Of a DNA stretch of 64,000 nt, positions 26,464 to 34,915 are shown piece by piece (position 1 is the first letter of the stretch; the number at the start of each line of letters is the position of its first letter). Source of the stretch: JBAYIE01 sp041665785 (lineage in GTDB: Bacteria > Bacteroidota > Bacteroidia > UKL13-3). The translations under genes were made by a program, and so were the position numbers. The notes beneath the pieces are model-generated. The model ran no database searches. It had not been told where the DNA came from and saw only the letters and a program-made list of their open reading frames with translations. The stretch covers positions 1 through 64,000 of the forward strand of contig JBAYIE010000007.1 in assembly GCA_041665785.1 (NCBI GenBank). Direction: 5' to 3'.

Positions 26464-28397
26464 TGTTTAATAATTTTCAGGGTGGTGGATCCCTCGTTTG
26501 TTTTCAATGTTAAAAAATAGGTACCTGCTTCAAGATCCTCAATATTGAGCTGAGATGCCAAAGGGAGATGAAACAACTCTCGTCCGGCAATATCGCTGAG
26601 AAACAACATGCCATTCCTGCCATTGCTTTTTATTTCCAGCATTCCGGAAGAAGGGTTTGGAAAGACTTGCAGTTGTAAAGTAGCCGCCTGTTTGGTTTTC
26701 AATCCGGTGGTATTATCCTGTAAAATGGTGGCATCGTTTATGATCCAATTGTCGGGATCTATTTGTATAGAACCAACCATACCTGTTACAGGTATTTTAT
26801 AATGACGCGTAACCGAATCGTGGATCACCCGCACCTGTTTAAATGTGTTGTTGTAGTAAATACGGTAATCTACAGGCGTATAAAAAAACGGTGTAATTTC
26901 AGCACTGCCTGTTTGTGTAGTTTTAATATAAACCGTATCGTTTTCGTGTTTCCAGATTACTTCAAACACCGGGAAACCTTCGCCATAAAACCATTGTGCA
27001 AAAACACGTGTAAAATCCAGACCGGTAAATTGTTCGAGAGATTGTTTAAACTGAAGGGTATTTGCATTCCGATAAGCAAAGGATTGCTGAAAATGTTTTA
27101 GAAAAGCAAAGAATAAAGAATCGTTGTTTACTTCATAACGCAGAATATGTACGAAAGCATTGCCCTTGTCGTATGTCAGTCGTGAGCTGAAGATTCGCCC
27201 CACATCGGTGGTATCGGTAAACCAGATACTTCCGGTCGGTCCTGCTTTCACCCGGTTGTGAACCTGCTGCATGAGTGGTTTTGCACCAACAGAATCCAGC
27301 CATTCGTAAGCCAGGTATTCGCAATAGGATGCAAATCCTTCATTGAGCCATATATCCTGCCAGGTGGCACAGGTAACGTGATCGCCCCACCATTGATGAC
27401 CCAACTCGTGTGCAACGATTCCGAAATTAAAGACTCCGATGGTAGTCATGGTTTGATGTTCCATGCCGCCACTGAAAGGTGCCATACTATGACCGTATTT
27501 TTCAGCTGCAAAGGGATAGGTTCCGAATTTCGCAGAAAATGCTTCTATCATCGGAGCTGTCTGATCCAGTACGGGTTGAATAGCCTGCAGGGTGAGTGGG
27601 TTGCTGTATACATAATCCTGAATCAGAATTGAATCGCCATCAAGATGCGCGTAAGTCTTGTATTCTGCATACTGCCCCACGGCTACAGATACCAGGTAAG
27701 AGCTGATAGGGTACATTGATTTCCATTCGTAACGTACTTTGTTGTTGGGGAGGTTTACAACCTGTTGCAATAAACCCTGTGACCCTGCTTTGTTTTCGTT
27801 GGAAGTAGTAATGGATACGCGCAACGAATCTATTTTATCCTGCAAGGCTTGTTTGCAAGGCCACCATTCGTAAGCGGAGTAAGGCTGGCTGAGCGACCAG
27901 GTTGCACGATTGCCCCATGAAGGTGAGGCTTTGGAGCTGAAACCTGCGCCTATGGCAGCACTGGCAGCTTTAGGCGGTGTTCCGTGATAATGGATTTTTA
28001 CGTCGATCCATTGGTTTTTGGTAAGGGTAGAAGGTAAAAGTACAAAAGCATAATCGAGTATACGGTTAACGGTTAGGTTCTGACCACCGGATAATTCAAC
28101 GGAATCTACGCTGAGATTGCGATGCAATTCAAATCCAAACGTATCGAGTTGGTTGGATGTAACCCGCGCAAGGGTTTGTACGTTTCCGGCAATAAAGGTT
28201 GTATCCCTTTCCACTTGCACATCGAGATGATGATATACCACATCGTAGGCATCCATCAATGCCTGCTGACTTACAGTGGCAGTCTTTCCGAAAATTTGTT
28301 TCGAAGAATGTTGCTTGTGCTGCGCGCAAAAGTGTTCCTGACCGCGCATACTTTCAGCACAGAGCAGGATCAGAAAACTCATCAGGTATCTCATCAA
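26460..28397 (-). CDS. Secreted M1-family aminopeptidase with T9SS sorting domain
   Basis: 645 aa. Signal peptide (to about residue 19); an M1 N-terminal saddle domain; the substrate-binding loop is GGMEH where aminopeptidase N has GAMEN; the zinc site HELGHQWWGD followed by NEGFASYCEYLAYE; a catalytic Tyr is expected in FSSRLTYDKGNAFVHILRYE. A T9SS type A sorting domain follows from about residue 570, with VFPNPSSG and IIKQ at the end. The mature enzyme should act at or outside the outer membrane. It is the middle gene of a three-gene unit (7 bp after the dehydrogenase-like gene, 4-bp overlap with the M28 gene). Confidence 0.92.
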   Translation of the reverse strand: MMRYLMSFLILLCAESMRGQEHFCAQHKQHSSKQIFGKTATVSQQALMDAYDVVYHHLDVQVERDTTFIAGNVQTLARVTSNQLDTFGFELHRNLSVDSVELSGGQNLTVNRILDYAFVLLPSTLTKNQWIDVKIHYHGTPPKAASAAIGAGFSSKASPSWGNRATWSLSQPYSAYEWWPCKQALQDKIDSLRVSITTSNENKAGSQGLLQQVVNLPNNKVRYEWKSMYPISSYLVSVAVGQYAEYKTYAHLDGDSILIQDYVYSNPLTLQAIQPVLDQTAPMIEAFSAKFGTYPFAAEKYGHSMAPFSGGMEHQTMTTIGVFNFGIVAHELGHQWWGDHVTCATWQDIWLNEGFASYCEYLAYEWLDSVGAKPLMQQVHNRVKAGPTGSIWFTDTTDVGRIFSSRLTYDKGNAFVHILRYEVNNDSLFFAFLKHFQQSFAYRNANTLQFKQSLEQFTGLDFTRVFAQWFYGEGFPVFEVIWKHENDTVYIKTTQTGSAEITPFFYTPVDYRIYYNNTFKQVRVIHDSVTRHYKIPVTGMVGSIQIDPDNWIINDATILQDNTTGLKTKQAATLQLQVFPNPSSGMLEIKSNGRNGMLFLSDIAGRELFHLPLASQLNIEDLEAGTYFLTLKTNEGSTTLKIIKQ

Positions 28398-28404
28398 ACA
28401 AGGA

Positions 28405-29088
28405 TTAATTATAAAAAGGTTGATTGTTCAGGTAATGTGTTTTGAGCAAAGCACAAATTTTGTAGCGTTCATCTTTGGTATCGGTATACATCGCATCCAG
28501 TGTTTCGTATACATTGCGGATTCCAATGCGATCGGCCCACTCAAATGGTCCAAAAGGATAATTGGTGCCCAGTTTCATACTGGTGTCGATATCCTGCATA
28601 GAGGCTGTTCCTTCCTGTACGGTATAACAAGCTTCGTTGATGATCATAAAAATGATGCGGGGTGTAACCATGCCCACCCTGTCGTCGACCTGTTTATATT
28701 CCCATTGCAGGAGTTTCATGGCCTGATCCAGTTTTTCCATTTGATCACGGTGGGGTATGGTGACTTCTGCAAGTTTGCGGTTGATAAAGCCCGGAAGGGC
28801 ATTGATACCGATCAGGGTTAAATTTTCCAGATGCAGGTTTTGCATCACGGAAGCAAGTTGAATTTTAGCAGCTGAAACAAACACTATCTTTCCTTCGGCC
28901 TGCGACATATATTGAATTTGATGCGAATGATCATCAAAATTCAGATCAAAAATAATATCGAAATCTGCTACATTCGTCGAAATTAAATCTGTATCATCAA
29001 TACACGTCCATGATGCCGCATTCAAATTGGCGAGTTTTAGTTTCAGTTCTTCTGATCTTATTTTTTCTCCTCTTACAAGAATCTTCAT
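28405..29088 (-). CDS. 3-hydroxyacyl-CoA dehydrogenase-like protein with degenerate NAD domain
   Basis: 227 aa. The C-terminal half matches the 3HCDH helical domain: VGMVTPRIIFMIINEACYTVQEG, then DIDTSMKLGTNYPFGPFEWADRIG. The N-terminal half is Rossmann-like in pattern but short, starting MKILVRGEKIRSEELKLK with no GxGxxG, so NAD binding in the usual way is unlikely. It is shorter than the normal 280-300 aa. It may be an inactive or altered 3-hydroxybutyryl-CoA dehydrogenase homologue. It leads an operon with two secreted peptidases, an odd partnership. It is divergent from ridA with a 44-bp gap. Confidence 0.72.
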   Translation of the reverse strand: MKILVRGEKIRSEELKLKLANLNAASWTCIDDTDLISTNVADFDIIFDLNFDDHSHQIQYMSQAEGKIVFVSAAKIQLASVMQNLHLENLTLIGINALPGFINRKLAEVTIPHRDQMEKLDQAMKLLQWEYKQVDDRVGMVTPRIIFMIINEACYTVQEGTASMQDIDTSMKLGTNYPFGPFEWADRIGIRNVYETLDAMYTDTKDERYKICALLKTHYLNNQPFYN

Positions 29089-29098
29089 GGGCGCAAAC

Positions 29099-29106
29099 TA
29101 CTTTTG
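29099..29106 (+). promoter_or_regulatory. Candidate -7 box of ridA
   Basis: TACTTTTG, an exact TAnnTTTG match, lies 26 bp before the ridA ATG in the short divergent gap. Confidence 0.4.
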
Positions 29107-29132
29107 TGAACAAAAATAACAAACCCCCCAGT

Positions 29133-29513
29133 ATGGAAAAGAAAATTATAACCAGTGCCAATGCACCCGCGCCAATCGGGCCTTACAGCCATGCCAACCA
29201 GATCGGAAATACCTTGTATGTTTCAGGACAAGTGGCCAAAGATGCTCAAACCGGCGAAATGGTATTGAGTGATATCAAAGCCGAAACACGGAAAGTGATG
29301 GAAAATATTCAGGCAATTCTGGCCGAAGCGGGCATGGATTTTACGCATGTGGTAAAAACCACGATTTTCTGCATCAACCTCGATAATTTCGCCTCCATCA
29401 ACGAAGTATACGGATCCTTTTTTACAGACAATTTTCCGGCCAGGGAAACCGTTCAGGTATCGCGCCTGCCCTTGAATGTTAATGTAGAAATCAGTGTAGT
29501 AGCGGTAAAATAA
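29133..29513 (+). CDS. ridA: RidA family enamine/imine deaminase
   Basis: 126 aa, the standard length. An upstream frame adds a false hydrophobic extension overlapping the divergent gene; the ATG at 29133 gives the canonical start MEKKIITSANAPAPIGPYSH. Conserved elements are the SGQ motif (YVSGQVAKD), the VVKTTIFCINLDNFASINEVY segment, the catalytic Arg in FPARETVQVSRLP, and the final VEISVVAVK. RidA hydrolyses reactive 2-aminoacrylate and related imines from PLP enzymes. It is a single gene. Confidence 0.93.
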   Translation: MEKKIITSANAPAPIGPYSHANQIGNTLYVSGQVAKDAQTGEMVLSDIKAETRKVMENIQAILAEAGMDFTHVVKTTIFCINLDNFASINEVYGSFFTDNFPARETVQVSRLPLNVNVEISVVAVK

Positions 29514-29564
29514 TTGCAGGGAACCGGACAACCGATTCGAATAGATTGAACGCGGAAGGAAGTT

Positions 29565-30806
29565 TTACTTAACCAGATTCACCATACTCATTTCGAGAGC
29601 TTTTTTGAGTAAACCTGTTCTCTTTGGATTGAATTGCTGGAGGCGCATTAATGCCTGGCGAATGATTTTGGATGCATCTTTAAAAATCTCTTCATCGCTG
29701 AACACAAAGTCGGGTCCCATGCAATACGCAAAAGTGCGGGCCATGCCGCAATTGGCAATAAAATCAGGTATTACGGCAATCTGATCGTCGGTGTAGTTCC
29801 CGATTGGTCCCAGAAATATTTCAGTATCAGCAAAAGGCACATTGGCACCGCTGGAGATAACTTCCAGATCGTTTTTGATCATGCGGTCGATCTGATCGCG
29901 GGTGAGTAATCGGGATGCCGCTGCAGGAATAAATATTTCGGCTCCGATATCCCAGATGCGTGCATTCACTTCTTCGTATGGCAATACATTTTCGGCTACC
30001 AGTTTATTGCCTGATTTGTTCAGAAACAATTGTTTGATTTCTTCTTTGCTGAATCCTTTTTCGTTAATCAATCCACCATCGCGATCGATGATGCCTACGA
30101 TCATCACATTCATTTGTGAAAGGTAATAGGCAGCAGCAGCTGCCACATTGCCCCAACCTTGTATGATGGCGCGTTTGTGCGCAAAATTGGGTCCCCAGAA
30201 ATCGTAGAAATGACGAACTGCTTCGGCCACACCCCAGCCTGTAATCATATCGGCTACTACAAAATGCTGATTGATATCGGGAGAAAACCGGGCATCGTCG
30301 AGGCGCTTGGAAACCCCTTCGCGTAGGTGACTGATACGTTCATGTTTTTCGGATTCGTTGAGTTTCAGATGTCCGTTTACAACACCTTCCTGCGGATGCA
30401 ATAAGCCGTGTTTTTCGGTAATGGGAATTACTTCGTGAATTTCATCCACGTTTAAATCTCCACCGGTTCCATAGTAGTTTTTTAAGAGGGGATATACTGC
30501 TTTGTACCAGCGATCGAGCACACCAGCTTTGCGCGAATCGGCAGGATCAAAATTGATTCCCGATTTAGCTCCGCCAATGGCCGGACCGGAGACAGTAAAT
30601 TTGATTTCCATGGTTTTTGCAAGCGAAACCACTTCGTCTTTATTCAATCCTTTGCGCATGCGGGTTCCGCCTCCGGCTGCACCTCCGCGTAAGGAATTGA
30701 TCACTACCCAGCCTTCGGCTTCGGTTTCGGAATCTTTCCATTCAAATACAATTTCGGGTTGTTTCGTTTCGTAACGTTTGATCAGGTTCAGAATTTGTGT
30801 CGACAT
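29565..30806 (-). CDS. Glu/Leu/Phe/Val dehydrogenase
   Basis: 413 aa. Substrate domain: GGAAGGGTRMRKGLNKDEV, then the Lys-containing GPAIGGAKSGINFDP, and the catalytic Asp region in GTGGDLNVDEIHEV. The NAD(P) domain has AIIQGWGNVAAAAAYYLS (GxGNVA) and an acidic residue after the second strand (IIDRDGG), which would favour NAD. It reversibly deaminates an amino acid, most likely glutamate, but the residues that separate Glu from Leu/Phe/Val enzymes cannot be settled by eye. It is monocistronic, convergent with ridA. Confidence 0.88.
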   Translation of the reverse strand: MSTQILNLIKRYETKQPEIVFEWKDSETEAEGWVVINSLRGGAAGGGTRMRKGLNKDEVVSLAKTMEIKFTVSGPAIGGAKSGINFDPADSRKAGVLDRWYKAVYPLLKNYYGTGGDLNVDEIHEVIPITEKHGLLHPQEGVVNGHLKLNESEKHERISHLREGVSKRLDDARFSPDINQHFVVADMITGWGVAEAVRHFYDFWGPNFAHKRAIIQGWGNVAAAAAYYLSQMNVMIVGIIDRDGGLINEKGFSKEEIKQLFLNKSGNKLVAENVLPYEEVNARIWDIGAEIFIPAAASRLLTRDQIDRMIKNDLEVISSGANVPFADTEIFLGPIGNYTDDQIAVIPDFIANCGMARTFAYCMGPDFVFSDEEIFKDASKIIRQALMRLQQFNPKRTGLLKKALEMSMVNLVK

Positions 30807-30929
30807 AGTTCAGTTTTGGGTTTCCGTAAAGGAAGAATGCTTAATATTTCAGGGTGTTTTGTCTTGATATATGGCAATCCCCGTCAATTCGGGCGCAAGG
30901 TATAGCATTCCTTCAGGAATCTCAAATTC

Positions 30930-33900
30930 CTAGTCTTGTTTAAAACACTTCAACACTACTGGTTGCTCAAACAAACCCTGTTGAACCCAAATCAGATAAG
31001 CACCTGCCGGATAACCGGAAAGGTCAATTTCCATCTGATCGTTATTACCGGTTTTGGTGAATTCGCGCAATAATCTTCCATGCATATCGCGTATTTCAAT
31101 TTCGGCTTGTTTGGGTTGCAGACCCATTATAATCAAACTGCCGCTTGTTACCTGCGGATAAGCAAAAATGGATGGAGCAGGGTTTACCTGTTTTTCCCAT
31201 ATGCCTGTTCCCGGAATGCGATCACCAATAATCAGTAAAAATCGTTCTATTCCATATTGATTCGGATCAAACAAGTCGAAATGAAAAGCATATTTTTTAT
31301 CGCTGCGAACATTAATTTGTTGTTTCAGTAACAGGTCAATAAAATGTACTTCTTGTCCGGGGGCAAAGCTGTCGATATTATAAAACTCAAAGGTATAATC
31401 TCCATCGGCTTTCATCCAGCTGCACAATTGAATGGTATCTCCTGAAGATCGGTTCGGCCTTGCGTCCAACGCCATATGGGTATTCATTCCTATCCCTGAA
31501 GCCAGATTTACATCCGGCCCAAACATTTTTTTGATGTCAAACGCATCAAGAGCAGGTTGCGCCTCGTCGATGTATTTTATAATAAGGTCGTCGTAATTGT
31601 TTTCATTTCTTACCAATCGAAGTGTAAAGTCTGTGCCGGGTCCTGTTTTATGAACGCCAATCGGTACCAGGGACGTTTTATACGATTCCCGCAAGGTCAT
31701 AGATGGGCTTGCTGCAACTGCTTTTACCCAAAAGGCTGTACCCGATGGAATAATGCCGTTGGTGAGTGAACCTGAACTCAATGCATTGTAACTCACATAG
31801 GCGTTTGAAGCAGCATTATAAATGTAAACGGTCGGATCCAGATGTGCATAATCCGTTCCGGTATAATCCGGGTCGGCACCGCTTCTGCCTGCGTCGTGAA
31901 ACTGGTCCCAATCAATGGCTGATGCATATGGATTTCCCAGTAAATTCCATCCATCATTGCTCAGTACATCCGAAGAAGTAAAGGTGGGATTCATGGTTAC
32001 ATTGCCGGAAGTTAAGGTACCATTCACATCCAGCGTTACTTCATCCTGAGTTGTGATTGTTCCATTCAGTCGTCCTGCTTCGCGTGTTCCGCGAATAAAA
32101 ACGCGATACCCTTTGGCTGAAGCAACCGGATTATCAATATGTGTAGCAGGTTCCCAACCATAGTTAAGGTCACCGCTTATCTGCGTTTCGTTGTAAGTAT
32201 AAACACTGGGTTGATTCGATGAAGTAGGATCAAATCCATTGACTGCACCCAAAGTACCGGTAATGTGAATTTCACCTTGCCAGTCGGACAGTGTTGTACT
32301 GTTTACCTGACTGGCTAAAAATCTCCATCGGCGTTCACCGGAGGGAACAAAGCGTTGCACCTTTACACTTCCGGTTATTGTTCCGCTCCCACTCCACACG
32401 GTTGCTGTTGCTGTGGAGTTTGAAGCAATAATCAAATTACCTCCGGAGATCAATGTTCCTGCTGTTGGAGTGAGTGTTCCAAGCAGCATCAGTTTATTGC
32501 CCAAAGTGATGGTCTGTCCGCTCCGGTTCAAAATAAAATTTTGGAGTGTTGAATCTGTAGCTGCACCATTGTTCTCAAAGAATAAGGAAGTAGTTAATGC
32601 TCCGCTACCACTAATCGTAAGATTTGATGTACTTCCGCCAATCAAACATCCGGTGGAGGAACCATTAAAATCGCCGTTCAGGGTTAATGTATTTGACCCA
32701 ATATTCAGTTTTGCAGAGGACAAGGTGAGTGCACCATTAACGGTAGTATTTCCGGTTAAACTTTTAATGCCGCTGCCACTGCAGGTTAAATGATAGAATG
32801 CAAGCGATGGAATGGTTTGATTACCGGCAGCATTGAAATTTACTGTACCACCATTGGGTGTAAATGTGCCGCTGTTGGTGAACGTTCCGGCAATAGAAAG
32901 TTGTCCGGAAGTAGAAATCAATTCACCTGCCTGAATAGTTAACCCATTTATAGTTATGGCCTGATTGCCAAAACTGAGAATTCCATTTCCTGATTTGATG
33001 ATAGTGTAGGTATTTTGATTGATCACACCACCCAGGGTAAGTGTACTTGCATCGGTTATAATTTGAATATTGGAATTCAAACTGATTGCACCGGTTCCCA
33101 GATTGAGGTTATGGGTTCCGGTAAAAGTAAAGTCACCGTTTACATTTATTCCCGAATTTGAAATGGTCAGCGCACTTCCTGAAGTATTGTTGATGGTGCC
33201 ACCGGCAATAGTCAATGACCCCGAATTTCCCAAAGCTGTGGAGTTACCTATATTAACCGTGCCTCCATTTAAGGTAAAACCATTGGAATAGGTATTGTTT
33301 CCTGAAAGCGTAAGTGTGCTATTACCGATTTTTGTAAGCGTAAGAGTTCCGTTTGAACTAATCGTACCAGATAAGGTAAGGTTCTGTCCTTGTGCGTTAG
33401 TAACTGTTGTGCCTCCGATATTCAGGTTATAATCACCTGTAGTATTATTGATGTTAGAACTGATGGTTCGGGCACTTCCATACGCATCAATTCCTGAGTT
33501 GGTTGCAGTTAGTGAAATGGCACGGCTAAAGGTGGTTGTATTCGATTCAACAGTTCCTCCGTTTAAAAGAATGGCGGTTGCTGAATTTCCGAATGGTCCG
33601 GCTGTGGATGCTGCAATGGTTCCGGATGCACACAAAGAGCCGGCTGAAATAGTGGTTGTGCCTGAATAAATATTTGTACCCGACATGAACAATCTTCCAT
33701 TCCCAGTTTTGGTAAGATTTCCTCCGCTGATTATGCCGGTTGTTTGGCCATCGTTGGTGCCTCCGGAAGTGACAATAGTAGCTTCGTTATTTATGAAGAA
33801 ATTACCGGCTATGCCTGCAATCGGAGCCACTCCACTGGTTGCGGTATTGGATAAATTGGCAGTAAGGGTAATGCCGCTTCCGGCTGACAGACTTATGTTG

Positions 33901-34634
33901 CCTCCGTTGCCATCTGTTCCTCCTGCGCCATTATCGCCAGCTCCACCTTGAGCCATTATTTCGGTGTTGACCAAAATTGAACCGGAAGTTGTAGTAATTT
34001 CAACGTGACCACCGTTCCCACCATTGTATACGTTGGTAGTAGTTGATCCTCCGCTGCTCGTAAGAATTCCTCCAATCGAAACTGAGCCGTTTGAACTGAT
34101 CAGGGTAATATTTCCGCCTGCACCTGCATCAGCTCCTCCGCGCTTATTTCCGGTTGTTGTGATATTGTTTGAAATGGTAATATTGTTTGATGCGGAAAAC
34201 GAAAGATGATTGCCCGGTCGGGTTGTGCCATTTGATCCTCCACTAGCGGAAGGGGTGAGATTAATAGCAGCGTTAACCGCAATATATCCACCGGCAGTAA
34301 GTGAAAAAGTATAAGCTGTGGTACCAACTTTTGCAGAAGTAACCGGATTGGAAAATGTAACATTCCCTGTTCCGTTTGCGCCTGTATTGGTTGTAGAAAT
34401 GCTTACATTTCCATTCATCAGAGCTGTAGCTAATGTTGAGGCATTGATGACCAGATCACTTGCACCCAATGCAGCTCCTGAATAAGTGGTTGGATCACCC
34501 AGTGTCAATCCGGATGTTTGGGTTCCGGTGCTGATGGTAATATTGCTCAGATTGGTTTGAGCGAAAAGGTTGTTTTCGGTAAATAGCGCAATGCAAAATC
34601 CGATAAAAACAGGAGTCAGGATTAGCTTTTTCAT
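30930..34634 (-). CDS. Giant T9SS surface protein (adhesin-like family, member 3)
   Basis: 1234 aa from the ATG at 34634; a TTG two codons upstream is less likely. Signal peptide to about residue 26 (ENNLFA-Q). The N-terminal 700 residues contain autotransporter-associated beta-strand repeats (LTKTGNGRLFMSGTNIYSGT; LTKIGNSTLTLSGNNTYSNG) and Gly/Ser/Thr/Asn-rich rungs, implying a long beta-helix. The family C-terminus follows: VQRFVPSGERRWRFLASQV (about 758), GWNLLGNPYASAIDWDQFHD, a GTDFTLRLVRNENNYDDLI module (about 1000), then the sorting domain from about 1158 (AYPQVTSGSLIIMG). It is the most diverged copy of the C-terminal module, and its end VVLKCFKQD also differs. Surface exposure and adhesion are inferred. 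Confidence 0.85.
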   Translation of the reverse strand: MKKLILTPVFIGFCIALFTENNLFAQTNLSNITISTGTQTSGLTLGDPTTYSGAALGASDLVINASTLATALMNGNVSISTTNTGANGTGNVTFSNPVTSAKVGTTAYTFSLTAGGYIAVNAAINLTPSASGGSNGTTRPGNHLSFSASNNITISNNITTTGNKRGGADAGAGGNITLISSNGSVSIGGILTSSGGSTTTNVYNGGNGGHVEITTTSGSILVNTEIMAQGGAGDNGAGGTDGNGGNISLSAGSGITLTANLSNTATSGVAPIAGIAGNFFINNEATIVTSGGTNDGQTTGIISGGNLTKTGNGRLFMSGTNIYSGTTTISAGSLCASGTIAASTAGPFGNSATAILLNGGTVESNTTTFSRAISLTATNSGIDAYGSARTISSNINNTTGDYNLNIGGTTVTNAQGQNLTLSGTISSNGTLTLTKIGNSTLTLSGNNTYSNGFTLNGGTVNIGNSTALGNSGSLTIAGGTINNTSGSALTISNSGINVNGDFTFTGTHNLNLGTGAISLNSNIQIITDASTLTLGGVINQNTYTIIKSGNGILSFGNQAITINGLTIQAGELISTSGQLSIAGTFTNSGTFTPNGGTVNFNAAGNQTIPSLAFYHLTCSGSGIKSLTGNTTVNGALTLSSAKLNIGSNTLTLNGDFNGSSTGCLIGGSTSNLTISGSGALTTSLFFENNGAATDSTLQNFILNRSGQTITLGNKLMLLGTLTPTAGTLISGGNLIIASNSTATATVWSGSGTITGSVKVQRFVPSGERRWRFLASQVNSTTLSDWQGEIHITGTLGAVNGFDPTSSNQPSVYTYNETQISGDLNYGWEPATHIDNPVASAKGYRVFIRGTREAGRLNGTITTQDEVTLDVNGTLTSGNVTMNPTFTSSDVLSNDGWNLLGNPYASAIDWDQFHDAGRSGADPDYTGTDYAHLDPTVYIYNAASNAYVSYNALSSGSLTNGIIPSGTAFWVKAVAASPSMTLRESYKTSLVPIGVHKTGPGTDFTLRLVRNENNYDDLIIKYIDEAQPALDAFDIKKMFGPDVNLASGIGMNTHMALDARPNRSSGDTIQLCSWMKADGDYTFEFYNIDSFAPGQEVHFIDLLLKQQINVRSDKKYAFHFDLFDPNQYGIERFLLIIGDRIPGTGIWEKQVNPAPSIFAYPQVTSGSLIIMGLQPKQAEIEIRDMHGRLLREFTKTGNNDQMEIDLSGYPAGAYLIWVQQGLFEQPVVLKCFKQD

Positions 34635-34915
34635 AACCAATAAAAATGGATACTCAAAGTAATCAAATAAATGGATTAAAAAACAGGATGTAAAGCAGTA
34701 ATGCCGTATGAGTTTGATTAGGTTTTAACATAACTACTTAACTCGTGAAGCAAAAGGCAAAGCTTGAAAAGTTTACTTTGTAGTATTGTTATGTAGATCA
34801 AGCAGATAACTACAAACAAACTGTTTACCTGAAATGTAATTTGGCGCTAAATACAAACCTGAATCTTAACGTAAATTGATATGAATCAGGTAAGTATGCT
34901 GATTTGAATGGAATA
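34635..34915. other. Intergenic region between family members 3 and 4
   Basis: 281 AT-rich bp. It contains TTGATATGAATCAG at 34876-34889, an imperfect TTGA-N6-TCAA palindrome. No clear TAnnTTTG box or terminator hairpin is seen. Confidence 0.35.

Noticed and set aside
32413..34209. Several plus-strand frames of 60-126 codons opposite family member 3
   Set aside because: Same Val/Pro/Leu composition artefact of the opposite strand's repeats.
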